64,000 bases of DNA from Lunularia cruciata (taxonomy: Eukaryota > Streptophyta > Marchantiopsida > Lunulariales > Lunulariaceae). Numbering within the stretch: the first letter of the stretch is position 1; every line of letters begins with the position of its first letter. Shown here in pieces: positions 47,331 through 59,499 of the stretch. The notes below the pieces were generated by a model. That model had not been told where the DNA came from and made no database searches. It saw nothing but the letters and a program-made list of their open reading frames with translations. Position numbers and translations under genes: made by a program. The stretch lies in assembly GCA_948567375.1 (NCBI GenBank), contig OX419760.1, positions 186,001 to 250,000 of the forward strand, read 5' to 3'.

Positions 47331-49560
47331 TACCTCTAGAAATTGAGCTTGCAGTAATGAAGATGTTATTTGGAGACCAATGTTGTCTCCATAGCTCAAT
47401 CTCTTCCAAATGAACTCTCTTGAACTCATGATAATCATCCAATGGTAGATTCTCCAATTGTTAGAACAATCTTTTCCATGTCATAAAGGGTGTGAATAAA
47501 GTTAGGTTCAACATCTACTACAGATCACATCAATTGTCAAACTCTTGGATGAAGTCATTCAACGCAATGGTATCCATTATACCAAAGCATCACTTAAGAC
47601 CTTTGGAGGCTCCATAAATCTTGTCCATATCTCACAACAATGATGTGGAAAAACAATATACACTACCAACTAAATCAACTCTTATGTTAGACCCCAAACT
47701 AGAATCAATCTCCTTCCTCAATGGTACTTGAGATATGGGTTGATACCAAGCACCACTCCACTATGTTTAGTACCAACAACCTCGTCTAGAATCCCCAAAG
47801 AACTTTGTCATAATGATGTATCTCAAATTGCAACCGTAACCACCAAGTGCCACCATCCATAAATGTTACTCTAAATGTGACAACTACACTAAGGAAAAGG
47901 GTAACTAGTAACATGACATCACAATATGAACTATCATGGTCTATATCTCATCACTTTTTGCCTCATTGGAGAGAAATATAGATAGTCTTATTGGTCATCA
48001 CTCTAGCTTCACAACCAAGAGCACACCATATCAATAATGCTCTAATATCAAGGCACCTTACACAAATATGGTGCACAAACATGAAGTATAAAATAGAGAG
48101 GTCGCAATCACAAGAAATGTCAACAATAACACTCCATCTCACAAATCAATATTGGACTTATTTTACCACCATTTGCATTTGATATGATAAGAGTGCCTAT
48201 CTACTCTTACACTACCAAGATCACCAAGAATGGGATCAAATGTCCTCTCTTAGCCAAAGCTACATGGGTATATGTATGATGAGTCCACCAGTCTTTATGA
48301 CAAGAAGTGTGGGTAGACCAGTTGGCTAGGGCATGAGTTTAGGAACCAAAGATCTAGAGTTCAAACCCTTTTGTGCACAATCTTGAAAGGTGGTTAATTT
48401 TGTCAAACGACTACCACAAACATAACTAAGTTGGCTAACCTCATGCCAACAAGCTTCTTTCTCTAGCCCTATGCCGTTGAATTTTGGCCTTTCTCCTTGC
48501 TAAATAAAACCCTCTCCAAATTGGCTAACCTCCACCAAATTTAACAAATGTCCAAATCTGCCAACCTTTGCCAACTCAAAATCAGATTTAATCCAAATCA
48601 GTTTTAATCCTTCTCCAATCTAATAGATCTCTAAGTATTTTTCCAATATAGAAATCCTTTACTAAAAGAACCCAATTTCTTCAATTCAAGGGTTGGAAAT
48701 TTCTATATCACTAATTTAGGAAGATAGGTTTCTCAATTTGTTACTCAATTTTTCTTTTGAATCCAATCCACAACACTAAGGCCTCCAATTTCACTCTCTT
48801 TCCCTTGAAATGAACACACACTAACTCAAGTTGACCTCATTATCATAGAATTTGGGTAGTGATTCCACACACCATCCACCCAACTATCAACTCAATTATC
48901 AATTGGATGCAACTACCAGAGCACTTCTATACATGATCCACTTAACTAAAACAAAAATTGAGTAACAACAATCCCACTAGGCCTGGAGATACCACTAATG
49001 CCCATAGTTTTTGCACCCAATTTCTCCTCACAATTCACTTCTCTAATGTAATCAATTAAGTTCACACACTCAACTTGGTTTATAATTCAATCACATAACT
49101 CAATATTGCCAACAACAAGCATTGAAAATATTCAAGCACACCCACTCTAGCTCATAGACTCCAGGTGAAGCTTGACAACCCTTGCCATCATAGCCAAGAG
49201 CTTGAAGGCTCAACATCAAAGAAGTGAGCTCTTTGGAGTTGCACTTCAACATATTCTCCTCTAGACTTGACCTAGCACTCCAACCCTAACAGTGTTATTG
49301 ACAATCCATCTAATGATGCAAATGGTGTTACTAATGGTAGCTCCAACTATGTGATCAATAGCCTTAACATAAATCTAGCTATCTTTAAGTAGCCTTTAAG
49401 CAACTGTTGGTATAACTATTACTCCCAAGACTAACACTCCAATATCAAACCAACCAATCTTCAACTTACAAATTTTGTGATATAGTTCCTCCTACCATGC
49501 ACAAGCTAAGGAAGAAATTCATCTTAGTGCATTCAAATTACATCATAAAAAAATTATGCA
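47331..49560 (-). pseudogene. Decayed gag-like remnant and repeat DNA
   Basis: Minus-strand reading of about 47,340-47,640 gives gag-style phrases across frames (for example a LDDFIQEFDN segment near 47,550 and a NLPLDDYHEFKRVHLEEIELW segment near 47,400-47,460). The rest, to about 49,560, has no recognisable domain apart from the SINE at 48,307. Confidence 0.35.
48307..48420 (+). mobile_element. tRNA-derived SINE
   Basis: The A box TAGACCAGTTGG at 48,314-48,325 and B box GAGTTCAAACCC at 48,357-48,368 have tRNA-like spacing, and the sequence begins seven bases before the A box as in a tRNA acceptor arm. The T-arm stem does not pair, so it is not a tRNA gene. The 3' end is not defined; the end coordinate is approximate. 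Confidence 0.55.
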
Positions 49561-52190
49561 AAGATTGCAATATATTTCATATTTGAAAATATACCATAGT
49601 GCTAGTATTTGATATAGGGAGAAAATTCTTCTCAAGCTTGAGGAAAGAAAAGATACTAATATTTAACAAAGGTTAAATAAATAAACAAAATTTCACTCTT
49701 CTTTAACCAAATTTAGAGAAATCATAAAGAAGGCTCATGCTTGAAGAACATGAGGTAGAAATCTTATTAATTAAATGAAGAAAATTCAAGAAAAGAGAAA
49801 TTTGAAAAATGCTAAATTTGAAATAAGGTATTAGAAATCTTCCCAAATATATAAATCTAGCTTGCTATTACTTTGAAAAATAATACTATCAACAAGAATG
49901 AGTAGAGTAAGTTTGTTGGAGTTGTATTTGGATGTTTTGAAGAGAACTCCACATTTAAGGCATCATGTAATCCTTCCTTCAATTAAATCATGCCTAAATT
50001 TTGAAGATAAAAAAAGTTAATTAAATTTACCACATTACAAGAAATTTTTTTCTTTAGAATAAGTTAGATCTAAAAACATTGAAAGAGTATACTATATGGA
50101 ATAGATTTTAATAAGTTAGGAAAATATCAATTATAATGATAAATTTGAATTTATATTTTAGATCCAATAGAAGTTAGACTTTATGAACTGAAATTCTAAA
50201 TGATTCTAAAATATACTAAAAGATATTCAATGGAGACAATTGAAGACCTTGAAATTAATGACAATAAGCCTTGTGTTAGAGCATAATATTTTGACTTTGC
50301 AAAGAGAAAGTACATGAAATTCTTTGTTCATTTAAAAGGAAGTATGGGCTTATTGATATTTTGAATGAACAATACAAGATGATCTTAGAAGGAACGGACT
50401 GAAGCAAAGACTAAGCTCACTCTTATATTTTTATTGTAGAGGTCAGCTAAGAGGAATATATATATACCAGCTTTTAGTAAGAGGAGCTTAATTTTAACTT
50501 CCTTCTTTATTTGATAAAGATCTTCTTTTATGAGATATCAGTTGAAACTCATTATGTGCATGGTAAGTATGGTAAAGATCTTGGAAGAAGTATCTTCTCT
50601 CAAACTGGTTGTTCAGTTTTCTTCTTTGCATGATAGAGGTCTTTCTTCCAATAGAGGTTGAGATTACATCATTATTTCTTATATTTGCAAGTTGGTGTTT
50701 CAAAAATGGTTATTTTAGTATTTGGCTTTCAAAATAAATTTAGAACCTTATAAAGCATTTAATTAGCAAGAAATATTGCACAGAATTTTTCTATAAACAT
50801 TAGTTCCTATTAAAACAAATAGATCTCAAATTCTATCTATAAGAATAAAGACATGGAAAATTTAAGAAGATATGTTAAATATTTTTTTATGTAAAACTTG
50901 ATAGTGCTAGTAACCTAAGGTGATCCTAGCTCATTTTCTTAAGAACTCAAAATTATTTGAGAAAGCATCTAGGTCATTATAGATATAATCAATTGCACAT
51001 TAAGTATGTCTCTAACAAAATTTAGCTCATTAAAAATACAATAAAAAAATAGATAGGAAATAAATAAGAGATTCTCCAAGAAATAACCTTATAACCATGA
51101 ATTCTTGCCTATATGATTCTCTATTTATCTAGTTCAAGATATGGATTTGAATATGAAGTTAAGAGGTGGAGATAGTAGTAAGTGTGACTATCCATAGTAG
51201 TATGTTTGACTATCCATATGAACTTTGCTAAGGATCTTCAGATGAATTGCTTGTAGAAATAACTAGAGGTGATAGAAAGAATAGATAAATTTCAATGATG
51301 AGGTGTGCAATAGAGAATCCAACCTCTAGACGCCAAATATAAAGAAGTTTAAAAGAACATACTTTTGTATACATGTTACATAATTTAAGAAAAATATAAA
51401 ATTGTAATCTTTATGACTTGAATATTTAGCTTTCTTTCAAAATGATCTTTACTTGTATAGCAAATGCAAAACTTATGTTTGATTTTGTATTTTGCTTGTT
51501 GAAGAGAGTCTCTTCAATATGACTCCTCCAAGCAAGATAAATTATTTTCTTAGAATTCTATAGCACTTCAAAGAAGATACCACCAACTTGTATTGTCACT
51601 TTTATTATTTAATTACTTTCCCATGGATGTTCAACATCTTTTTCTTAGATTTATCTTCTTAAAATTTCAAAACAGAAGTTTAGCTTATCTTAGGATGAAC
51701 ATATTTAGATTGTGTTTGTGATCAATGCTCAACTTAGAGTATAACTTATGTTTGTTATACATAAAAAAGATAAACTTTAATGCTCATGAAAAATCCTCAC
51801 AAGGAGTATGATATAGGGCTTTCTACTTAGAGTTTTCTTGTGAGTTTATTAGAGTTTTCTTGTGTAGATATGATCTCTCATTTTGTCTAAACACTTAATT
51901 TTAAAATTTTACTTTATGGATTAATTTATTCTTAACTTTTCAAATAGAGTGATCATAGTAAAATAATTGAATACAAAGGAAAGTGCCACATTGAAGTCCT
52001 TTATTATTTCCTATTTAATCTCTTGAGCAAAGACAACTCCTAAACAAGGACATAATGCCAAGAAGGCACACATAAAAACAACAAAGAATAATCATTGGCA
52101 CAAAAGTATATAATCCAATGAATTAAGAGAAGTAATGGTTAAAAACTAAAAATGCTCTTCTTCTATGAAGGTCTCCTGAAGATTTTGTTA
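49561..52190. other. Very AT-rich noncoding DNA
   Basis: No coding domain seen on either strand, and CpG is nearly absent. It lies within the limits of the minus-strand LTR element and may include later insertions that I cannot identify. Confidence 0.45.
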
Positions 52191-52615
52191 AGATAAGTGT
52201 CCTACCTTCCAAAGACAAGGAGTGTTGTCCTTCAAAGAATTGCCCTTCTTTCGAAGACGCTTACATCTGTAAAGATCCTTGCTCCTTCCGGAGACCAAAA
52301 TTTAAGGCCCTTCAAAGATTATGTGCATCTCCTTCCAAAGGCACCATGTTATGTGCAGTCAATACATTCCCTTTGCAAAGGCACCATTTTTAACAAACTG
52401 CAATGTTCTACCCTTTGGAAGGCACCATCTTCTCCCAAGACCAATGTTATATCTCTTTACAAGGCATTGCCTTTGCTTGAAACTCAATGTTATACCCTTT
52501 GGAAGGCATTATCTCCTTGAAATGATGTTCTATCCTTCACACAAAGCACTATCTTCACCAAAATCCAATGTTTTATCTTTTGGAAAGCATGATCTTCAAG
52601 ACATCACAAAATCTT
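52190..52615. repeat. 42-bp minisatellite, about seven clear units
   Basis: Units start at about 52,331, 52,370, 52,412, 52,454, 52,496, 52,534 and 52,577, each like CCTTTGGAAGGCACCATCTT followed by a variable part and CAATGTTATA. More diverged units extend left to about 52,190. The frames at 52,197-52,520 and 52,321-52,680 are repeat by-products. Confidence 0.85.
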
Positions 52616-53089
52616 GTGACAATCTGTCCATTTGGTATTCATACTTTGGTTACTTAGAACACTACAGCTCAAGGCTGTGAAGGCATTGTCAAGCAATTGC
52701 ACCAAAGCTAGTGATCACACATACTAAGCACCCCACAATATTTATTGATCTTCATCAAAGTTCAAACACAAATCAAGAAAATTTCATGAGAGAGTTTGAG
52801 CAAAGTGACAAAGAGAAGGGAAGCTCTTTCACTTTATTAACCAATCATTATTAGAAAATGTAGCTCTTTGAATGTTGTGCTTCAATAACTGCACACACTC
52901 AAAACTAAGAATTACAAAACTAACAAAAGTAACTAATAAATAGCCACCGCCTAATGGTCCAAGAAGGCCACTATAGGAGATTCATCTCTAGGAGAGTATG
53001 AAGAAGGTACAGCCAAGATATCATGCTATCCCACTATCTCCACAACTAGTTCAAATGAGTTTGATGCCTCCTTGACTTTCTCTTCTAGC

Positions 53090-54731
53090 TCTAAAGTCTA
53101 CACTATGTTGTTGAACCAAGCTCTAATGGATAGCAAAGTCATTCTCAAGCTCTTTCTCAACTCCTTAAACTTCCTTTCTATCCTAGTCCTAAGTCCTAGG
53201 GCAATCCACTCCAATGTTTGGTGATCAAGCAACTCCATGAGTTTTTGACTTGCAAGTCGGAGCTCATGTAATTCATCTACATTGGTGGTGTTCTCCACAA
53301 ACTTGACCATCATCTCTTCCATGATATTACATACTTGTCTTACTCCTTCACTAGCGATTTCACGTTCACTTCATCACCTTGAAGAGCCTTGATTGGGCAA
53401 AAAATAGGAGTGACCACCAAGAGCTAGAGCTTCTCTTGCTTCTCTTCATTCAAACAATTGTAGTGGTGATGAGTTTTTGGTGTATCACCTTCAATCTATC
53501 TTGCAAATTCTTCACCATTTCTTGGTATTTGGTGGTGAAAAGAATTATCTCCCTTTGGTAGGTGGTGGGTGATTCTTCAATTTTACCTTTTGGATGGCCG
53601 CCAATGCTTGGACAATTTTCAATTGCCTCACCTACAATTTGAATTGCTGGATCAGCTCCACGATTTTGCCTTCTCTTTGGCTGCCAACTCCCAAAGATCC
53701 TCTTAGATCTTTGAAGTCTCTCAAATTGACTCATAACCAAATGGTTCTCTTCTTCATGTTTGTGAAAATGACCTTACAATACAATCAAGCCTTTCTCCAA
53801 TTCCTTGATATACATGTTCTTAAACCTCTTTCTCTTCTCCTTCTCTTTCTCTTCACGGGTAGTCTTCAAGGTATTTAACCCCTCCTACAAACCAATCAAC
53901 TCCATACCTTAGTTCTTCTATTTTTCCCAAAGATAAAGTACCTTGCTCTTCAAGGATACTACTTTGGACTTATGCTTCTCTAATTGAGCATGCATCTTAG
54001 TAACCATAGTCACATAGCCTGATTCTTGTGGAAATTCCTTCTCATATGTTGGATAGTTAGTATCCAAAACCATCATCAAGGTAGCAAAATATTTTGAGTA
54101 TACCTCACTCCAAGCATCTATTTAATAACAAAACATTTTGTTTCTCTAGTCAAGAACTTCCTTGTATCAATGGGTAGGGAGGTGTCTTCTTCCTTGAGTA
54201 TTTACTATGGTATTGCAAACTTCTTTAAAATGTCTTCTTTCTCTTTAGCAAAGTTATCATTATATCCCAATTCTTGGATAGAAGCTTCTTGAGTTATTTC
54301 TATGAGTGTTGCTCACGGATGAGCATGTTGTTGAATCCCCCATACATCAACTTCTCCAAGAGCCTTTCTTTCTTGGCTCTTGATACCTCCTTCTACTTTC
54401 AATTCCTTTGATGCTTCTCCTTCTTGGTCAAAATCCATTTCATGCTTCCAAAGGTATCTCTTCTTCTTCTTTGGGTTAAGTGTCTTCATCTTTATCTGAC
54501 TCCTTGATAACTTGGAGTCTCGTTTCATTCCTCCAAATAGTAGACTTCTTGATAATGGGGTTAGTATGAAATTTGAACTTCTTCTCCTTCTTCACTAGAC
54601 TTGCAAATTCACCCATCTTCAAGTACTTCTCATATGCTTCTCACATGAGCTCCATTTGGTGCAATCTCTTTGAAATAAGTAGGCAATACTTCATGAAAAA
54701 AAATTCTAGCTTCTTTTCCTTGGTGAGTAAT
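53090..54731 (-). pseudogene. Coiled-coil/gag-like protein of the minus-strand LTR element, broken
   Basis: Reading leftward from the PBS, fragments include KYLKMGEFASLVKKEKKFKF near 54,600, a lysine-rich piece at 54,313-54,528 (KTLNPKKKKRYLWKHEMD), a coiled-coil piece near 53,950-54,060 (MHAQLEKHKSKVVSLKSKV), 53,450-53,740 (VKNLQDRLKVIHQKL) and 53,098-53,322 (RTRIERKFKELRKSLRM). They occupy the gag position of the element. No known domain is recognised. Stops are frequent and many fit Gln-codon decay. Confidence 0.5.
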
Positions 54732-54747
54732 CCATGGCTAATTATTA
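54732..54747 (-). other. Decayed primer-binding site of the minus-strand element
   Basis: The minus strand reads TAATAATTAGCCATGG beside the LTR edge at 54,748. Compared with TGGTATCAGAGCCATGG it has G-to-A and C-to-T changes and one deletion, with the AGCCATGG end intact. Confidence 0.5.
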
Positions 54748-55310
54748 TATTCCAAGGACAAGAGAACTCTTTAAGAGATACAAGAGAGAAAACACAATTT
54801 CACACTCAATACTCCGATGCCCCAAAGGAGCACCTTCTCTTTATTATATAGCAAAGAGGATCTTTGGATCAGATACATGGATTGGTGACCTATCAGCAAG
54901 CTCCATCCTTGGATTAGTTGTTTGGATGGGTGATATGTCAATCCTTGTCATATCTAGTTGGTCAAATGGGTTTGACTAAAGGGAACCTTTAGGGAATCTT
55001 CCCATAAGGAGGTCAAAATTACATGGGTGAGGTACCATTGGAAAGCTCTTGATGAGATGAATCATAAGGGGGAGAAGGCAAGCCTGTTTTTCATGAGGAT
55101 AAAGATTCTCTCAGCACCTACTTCATCCATTTAGGCCTTCAAAATGTGCTCTAGATTTTTAAGGCTATTTTTGGCTTTTGCACTATATGTAGAGTACTAT
55201 TTTGATGACACCTCTGTCTGATCTTCCTAGCACATTTTACACAACATCCTTCTGGATATTACCAAGCCAATTTTCACCTCCAAATAATATGTCTAGGTAC
55301 TTGTATTACA
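54748..55310 (-). repeat. 5' LTR of the minus-strand element (563 bp)
   Basis: Direct-repeat partner of 46,752-47,330. The minus-strand TATATAATAAA core is at about 54,843-54,853. Confidence 0.75.
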
Positions 55311-56068
55311 CTAATTTGGAAATGAATCACAAATGGCATGAAGTAGTGAAGTCTTGGTACATTGAACACATTGTAAATCTTTTAAACATGAATGTGGAAG
55401 ATCTACCTTGAATAGATTAGTCTCTCCAAAAATAGGTGCTAGAAGAAAGCAACCAATGAGTTTGTGAAATAGGTAGTGCATTGGGGACTGAAGATCTTCA
55501 TCAATGCCCAACCAATCTCCCTTTTGTGTAGGGTTCTTGTAATATGCCACTAACCATACATTGGTGGGATGCCTATGTGGTACCCACATTTTTCATTTTG
55601 GATGAGTTTTGAAGAAGAAATGCCTTGTTGAAACCAAACTGAAATCAAATGGAGAAGAAATGAGAAGAAATCTTTGTTTTGATCAGACCCAAGGAAGTTG
55701 ACTTTGTGTTGGAGGAAGAATGACTCGAGTGGATCAGACCCAAAGAAGCGTACTTTGTGACAGAGGAAGAGGAAGAAAGAGGTAAGATGTTGAAAGAGTG
55801 TACTTTGCGTCGGAATGGAAATTACAAGTCAGGATAACTATGGGAGCCATATCTCGGTGATGACTCGTCCAAATCATGCATGCTATATCTCGTTGTAAGC
55901 GTCTTGTTTAGGGATTTTTTTTGCCACCAAAAGCGTTGAGTTTGGAGGTCTGTCGCAGAAATCAAATGCATTTGAAGTTTTGGGAGTAGATATATAGAGT
56001 AGTTGAGTGACTTCAGACTTACATGACTTCGGGTTACAGAGACTTCAGTTAAGAGACTTTGCCTCAGG
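55311..56068. other. Moderately CpG-containing DNA, no gene assigned
   Basis: Between about 55,680 and 55,830 a phrase like TGTACTTTGYGTCGGA / GCGTACTTTGTGACAGAGG repeats three times. From about 55,850 CpG becomes commoner than in the neighbouring repeats. A 92-codon minus frame at 55,311-55,589 has no recognised domain. Confidence 0.4.
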
Positions 56069-56657
56069 ATGAAAGTGACCAGATCTGAGGTAGTCAGATC
56101 TTTGAGTGCAATGAAGGTGAATTTGGGAGTCTTGCCAGAGGCATTAAAGGAAGCTATGATAGGGAAATAAGATATTTATGATACTCATGAGTTCAATTTC
56201 AGTTCTGATTGAAGATATGATAGAATTAGAAGAGAAATAGTAGTAGTGAATGGACCTGAAGTGCACGATCAAACAATAAGTGTCTTCTAGTCAGTTATAT
56301 GAGCGACTAGGGGAAAGTGAGTTACAAATTGGAGGCATAGATAGTGTATCCATGCTTTCAATTATAATTCTTGATGAGGAGATAGTAAAATTAGCAAAGG
56401 AATTGATAGTAGTTAGACCTTAAGTAAGAGAAGTAGGAGTGCAAGTATCTTTGGGTCAGTTATTTGAGTCTTTAGAGAAGAATAGGTCAAGAGATAAAAA
56501 GGAAAATAGATTACCCATGTCTTTAATTGCAGTTTAGAGTGAAGAGGTGTTAGAATTGGTAGAAGAGTTAGTATTTGGGAATTCCGAGGATAGAGTAGTA
56601 TGTGAAGTTAGTTCAGGATTGGAAGCCGAAGAAGAAGTAGATATCGGATTGGAGTAG
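56069..56657 (+). pseudogene. Broken ORF with 55-codon tandem protein repeats, family unknown
   Basis: The ATG at 56,069 opens 33 codons (MKVTRSEVVRSLSAMKVNLG...) to a TAA at 56,168. After a frameshift near 56,280, a second frame runs to a TAG at 56,655. It contains two units 165 bp apart: VSSSQLYERLGESE at 56,280-56,321 corresponds to VSLGQLFESLEKNR at 56,445-56,486, and each is followed by SMLSIIILDEEIVKLAKELI or PMSLIAV(stop)SEEVLELVEEL. A third, partial unit (FGNSEDRVVCEVSSG) follows. In-frame stops replace likely Gln codons. I do not recognise the family. A retroelement accessory or gag-like protein is possible, and so is a plant gene fragment. Confidence 0.45.
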
Positions 56658-58340
56658 TAACAGATTGGAGATTTGAAGAGGTAGATATGAAGAAGTGCAT
56701 TTTTATTTTGGATCTGAAGGTCAAGAAAGTTGTTGTAAAATGGTTTAGTTGTTAGATAATTATTGAAGTGCTTTACTATTTAAAGGTGACATTCCCAGTT
56801 GTATATGTTATTCAATGCTCATAATTTTTGAGAATAGAATAAAGCAAAGTGTTGTGAAGTAGTGCTCGTTGCTTGAGCTTGATTTTGAGTATCCGTATTG
56901 TGTTTGTGAGTGTGTGGAGAATTTTGAAGTGCAAGTCAATGTGTTTGTTGGATGTTGGATTTTGTAGTCTTGATCTTTATTCTATGTGTTTGATCCTGAG
57001 TGAAGTGCAATTGGAGCAATGCCTTGATAAATGAGGAATTGTAGTGTTGGTAGTATTCTACATTTGTGAATGCAATGCAGTGTTGATGTGAAACAATTTT
57101 GATCGAGGAAGTTGTGCCTTGAATGGAGGGGTGGAACAAAATTTTGAGGCAAAGTCATTTTGTAGTGAAGTGCCATTTTTGGGAGAGACTGAATCATCAC
57201 AATCAAGATTGTTTGGAAAGATTTGACGGAGTTGTGATTAAGTGTGACAAATGGTTGTGACAAGACTGCAAGTCAATGCTTGTTACTCTCTTCTAGGTGT
57301 AGGTGGTATCTAAGAGATTAAAGACAAAATCAAGAAGGGCTACATTGTGACATTTTACTTTGTATTTGTCCAATTCCGAATCGTATCTCTATTAGAACAA
57401 ACTTTACTTACTTGACTACCGCAAAAGTGATATTTGTTGGGTTGTCACAATCTATCATGGGCAAAGGCCTTATCTATCCTTGCATGCATCTTGCAACTGA
57501 GGTTGAAGCAAGATTTAAACATATAGCCTCTTGCCATTGGGTTCTGTTCCCAATGTCTTTCTCCATTGCATGGGTGTCCATTCTCTCACATTTCTCTCAA
57601 CTTCCCTATACTGCCCCTTTCAATCCACTAAAGGTCTAGAGCCATAGCACCCAAAGTATAATCCCAATTCACAAAAGAAAACACACTCCTAACCTCTGCA
57701 ACATCACTCTTTGTGTAGCCATTTCCCACAAATTGACAGGTGTGGTTCAAGTTTAGAGCGTTCTTGGTAACATAAGGAGAAGTACTCTTCACCATTGTGC
57801 TAGCAATTCATGCTCCTCACACATCAACTCTCAATGTTTGCTCTACTCACTTGGATTGCAAGAAGTGGAAATTAATGAAGAGTGAAGGCTAAGGAAATCT
57901 AAAACCTCTCCACTACAAAAATCTCAAGTTTATAGTGGGTTTTCTTTTCTTACTAACAATGGTGTTTAGTCTCCCATCACTCTCCATTTGTATGAGCCAT
58001 TTTGGAGGCATTTTTTGCATGTTCTTGAAATTTGTGTATTGTTGGTCTCTCTTCACCAAAGATTCCTCCTTATCTTCCAAAGATAGCCTGTCCAGTCTTC
58101 AAAAGACTGGAGTCTCATATTTGAGAGATGGTTTTTGGTCTTCACTAAAAATCATGACCAATATTTGTGAAGACACTAGTCTAGTGAAGAAAGTGCGTGT
58201 TCCAAAGATAGTGTTTGCATACAAAATCTAGTTTTGAAAAATTTCTCCCCTAAAGGCAAGAATTCCACTCTTCCTTCTATTCTAACAAGAAGAACCATAA
58301 AAAAGTAAGAAAAATAGAATTTCCTAAGCACTACAATAAT
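56658..58340. other. Repeat-derived DNA, no gene recognised
   Basis: Open frames at 56,982-57,263 (minus), 57,412-57,639 (plus) and 57,935-58,231 (plus) show no conserved domain. Part of it may be the far end of the minus-strand gypsy element to the right, but no LTR matching 63.7-64.0 kb was found. Confidence 0.4.
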
Positions 58341-58346
58341 ATTCAT

Positions 58347-58690
58347 TCATCCATCCTTGATTTCCAAATCAAGGAATGAAGATTTATGCCATTTAAAATT
58401 GGAATCAAAATAAATTATCTCAATATTTATCCCTTGTCTCAATAAGAGATATTTACTTTTGAGCCACCTTGAAGAGATAGACATCCCTCTCTCAAAGGAA
58501 TCATAATATTGAGAATATTCTTTGATAAAGTGAAGTTTGAAGATATAGTCCTTATTCAAGGATAATTCTAAGAGTGCTAATAGCAGAATAGGGTATAGTA
58601 GCCATTGAGTGGATGGAGTAGGGTCTTCCAATCCTCTTGCATGTGTCAAATTTATGGATGTAGTTATATACATCTTTATACAAAGTGGGC
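58347..58690 (-). pseudogene. gypsy 3 integrase core, badly decayed
   Basis: Minus-strand frames give TPSTQWLLYPILLLALLE followed further on by SSRWLKSKYLLLRQGINIEI, which correspond to the region where gypsy integrases have a PLYPI...F.KWGLD...VTKWVEA pattern. The catalytic acids cannot be confirmed. Confidence 0.55.
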
Positions 58691-58692
58691 CA

Positions 58693-59061
58693 TTAATATC
58701 CAATTGCCAAAATCTTCTTCATGGTGAAATGCCCTCTTGTAGCCTTTGAATGCAATGCTTGTATCAATCCTCTAACTTTTGAGTCTTTGTCAGCTTCCAA
58801 TTTGAATAGTATGTTTCTCTTGATTTGGTACGGCCTCATCTTGTGCAAGAATATTGCATGTTGCTCCAAATCCATGCCATGAGGGCATTGCAAGTTGCAT
58901 AGATATTGGTACTCCTTTGAGTACCTTGTTCCTTGGTCTATTGTAATGTGAAACAATTCATCATTGGGAAACTCATATCCCACATCCTCAATTTGATCTT
59001 GATTCTTTAGTATGGAGAGAAAATTAGCATTGCCATGTTGTACTCCTTTCCAAACCTCCAC
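58693..59061 (-). pseudogene. gypsy 3 region between RNase H and integrase
   Basis: A 122-codon open piece reads HGNANFLSILKNQDQIEDVG, the usual H-x-NAD-x-LSR motif after RNase H (here Asn for Asp, Ile for Arg). It then has DELFHITID and ends HSKATRGHFTMKKILAIGY, matching the HHCC zinc-site part before integrase. This is the longest intact stretch of the element. Confidence 0.8.
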
Positions 59062-59076
59062 ATTGTAAGTGAATTC

Positions 59077-59450
59077 CTACAAGAGGAGTATCCACCTTGC
59101 AATGTGCCCCAAAGGTTTGGACTTCTTTACTAGGTGTTGCACTACAAAATGATCTACATGAAACAAAAACTCATAACCTAGTATGTATTGAAAAACTTTT
59201 TTACATGCATACAACATTCTGAGTACCTCTCTTTTGGTAGTGGTGTACTTTTCCTTAGCATCCAATAGCTATCAACTTGCAAAATAAATTGGAAAGTCCT
59301 TCTTGCTATTATCTTTTTGACTAAGGATTACTCCTATTGTTGTTGATGATATATCTGTATATACATAGAACAAGCTACCCAATCAGGAGATAGCATGATA
59401 GGTGCTTCAACCAATTTGGTAATTTTTACTACAATTGTGTGCTCTTGCTA
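59077..59450 (-). pseudogene. gypsy 3 RNase H, broken
   Basis: DAKEKYTTTKREVLRMLYAC at 59,200-59,262, then KVFQYILGYEFLFHVDHFVV, is the conserved gypsy RNase H block (family form EKxYxxTEKExLAxVxA...D). The His-Val-Asp is kept. The piece continues to VKKSKPLGHIARWILLL. Confidence 0.8.
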
Positions 59451-59499
59451 TGTGACCACACATACTCTTCTGATTTGCTTGGTGAGCAATGCTGCAAAA

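Larger units (their letters stand above)
46752..55310 (-). mobile_element. LTR element on the minus strand, possibly non-autonomous
   Basis: Two direct repeats, 46,752-47,330 and 54,748-55,310, match along their length (e.g. GATGCCCCAAAGGAGCACC and TGGATTGGTGACCT) and end TTGTATTACA. On the minus strand each has a TATATAATAAA core, and next to the right copy the minus strand reads TAATAATTAGCCATGG, a decayed form of the PBS TGGTATCAGAGCCATGG. So the right copy is the 5' LTR. The 7.4-kb interior has coiled-coil/gag-like fragments near the PBS but no RT or integrase that I can read. It interrupts the gag of gypsy 2. No convincing target duplication was found. Confidence 0.6.

Noticed and set aside
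48307..48380. A tRNA gene
   Set aside because: A and B boxes are good but the T-arm stem does not pair and the acceptor ends are not complementary.
52197..52680. Two overlapping open frames of 107 and 119 codons
   Set aside because: They are produced by the 42-bp minisatellite, whose unit length is a multiple of three; translations are just repeats of the unit.
55311..56068. Continuation of gypsy 2 after the nested element
   Set aside because: The sequence right of 55,310 does not resemble the part of gypsy 1 that follows the break point (after about 42,400).
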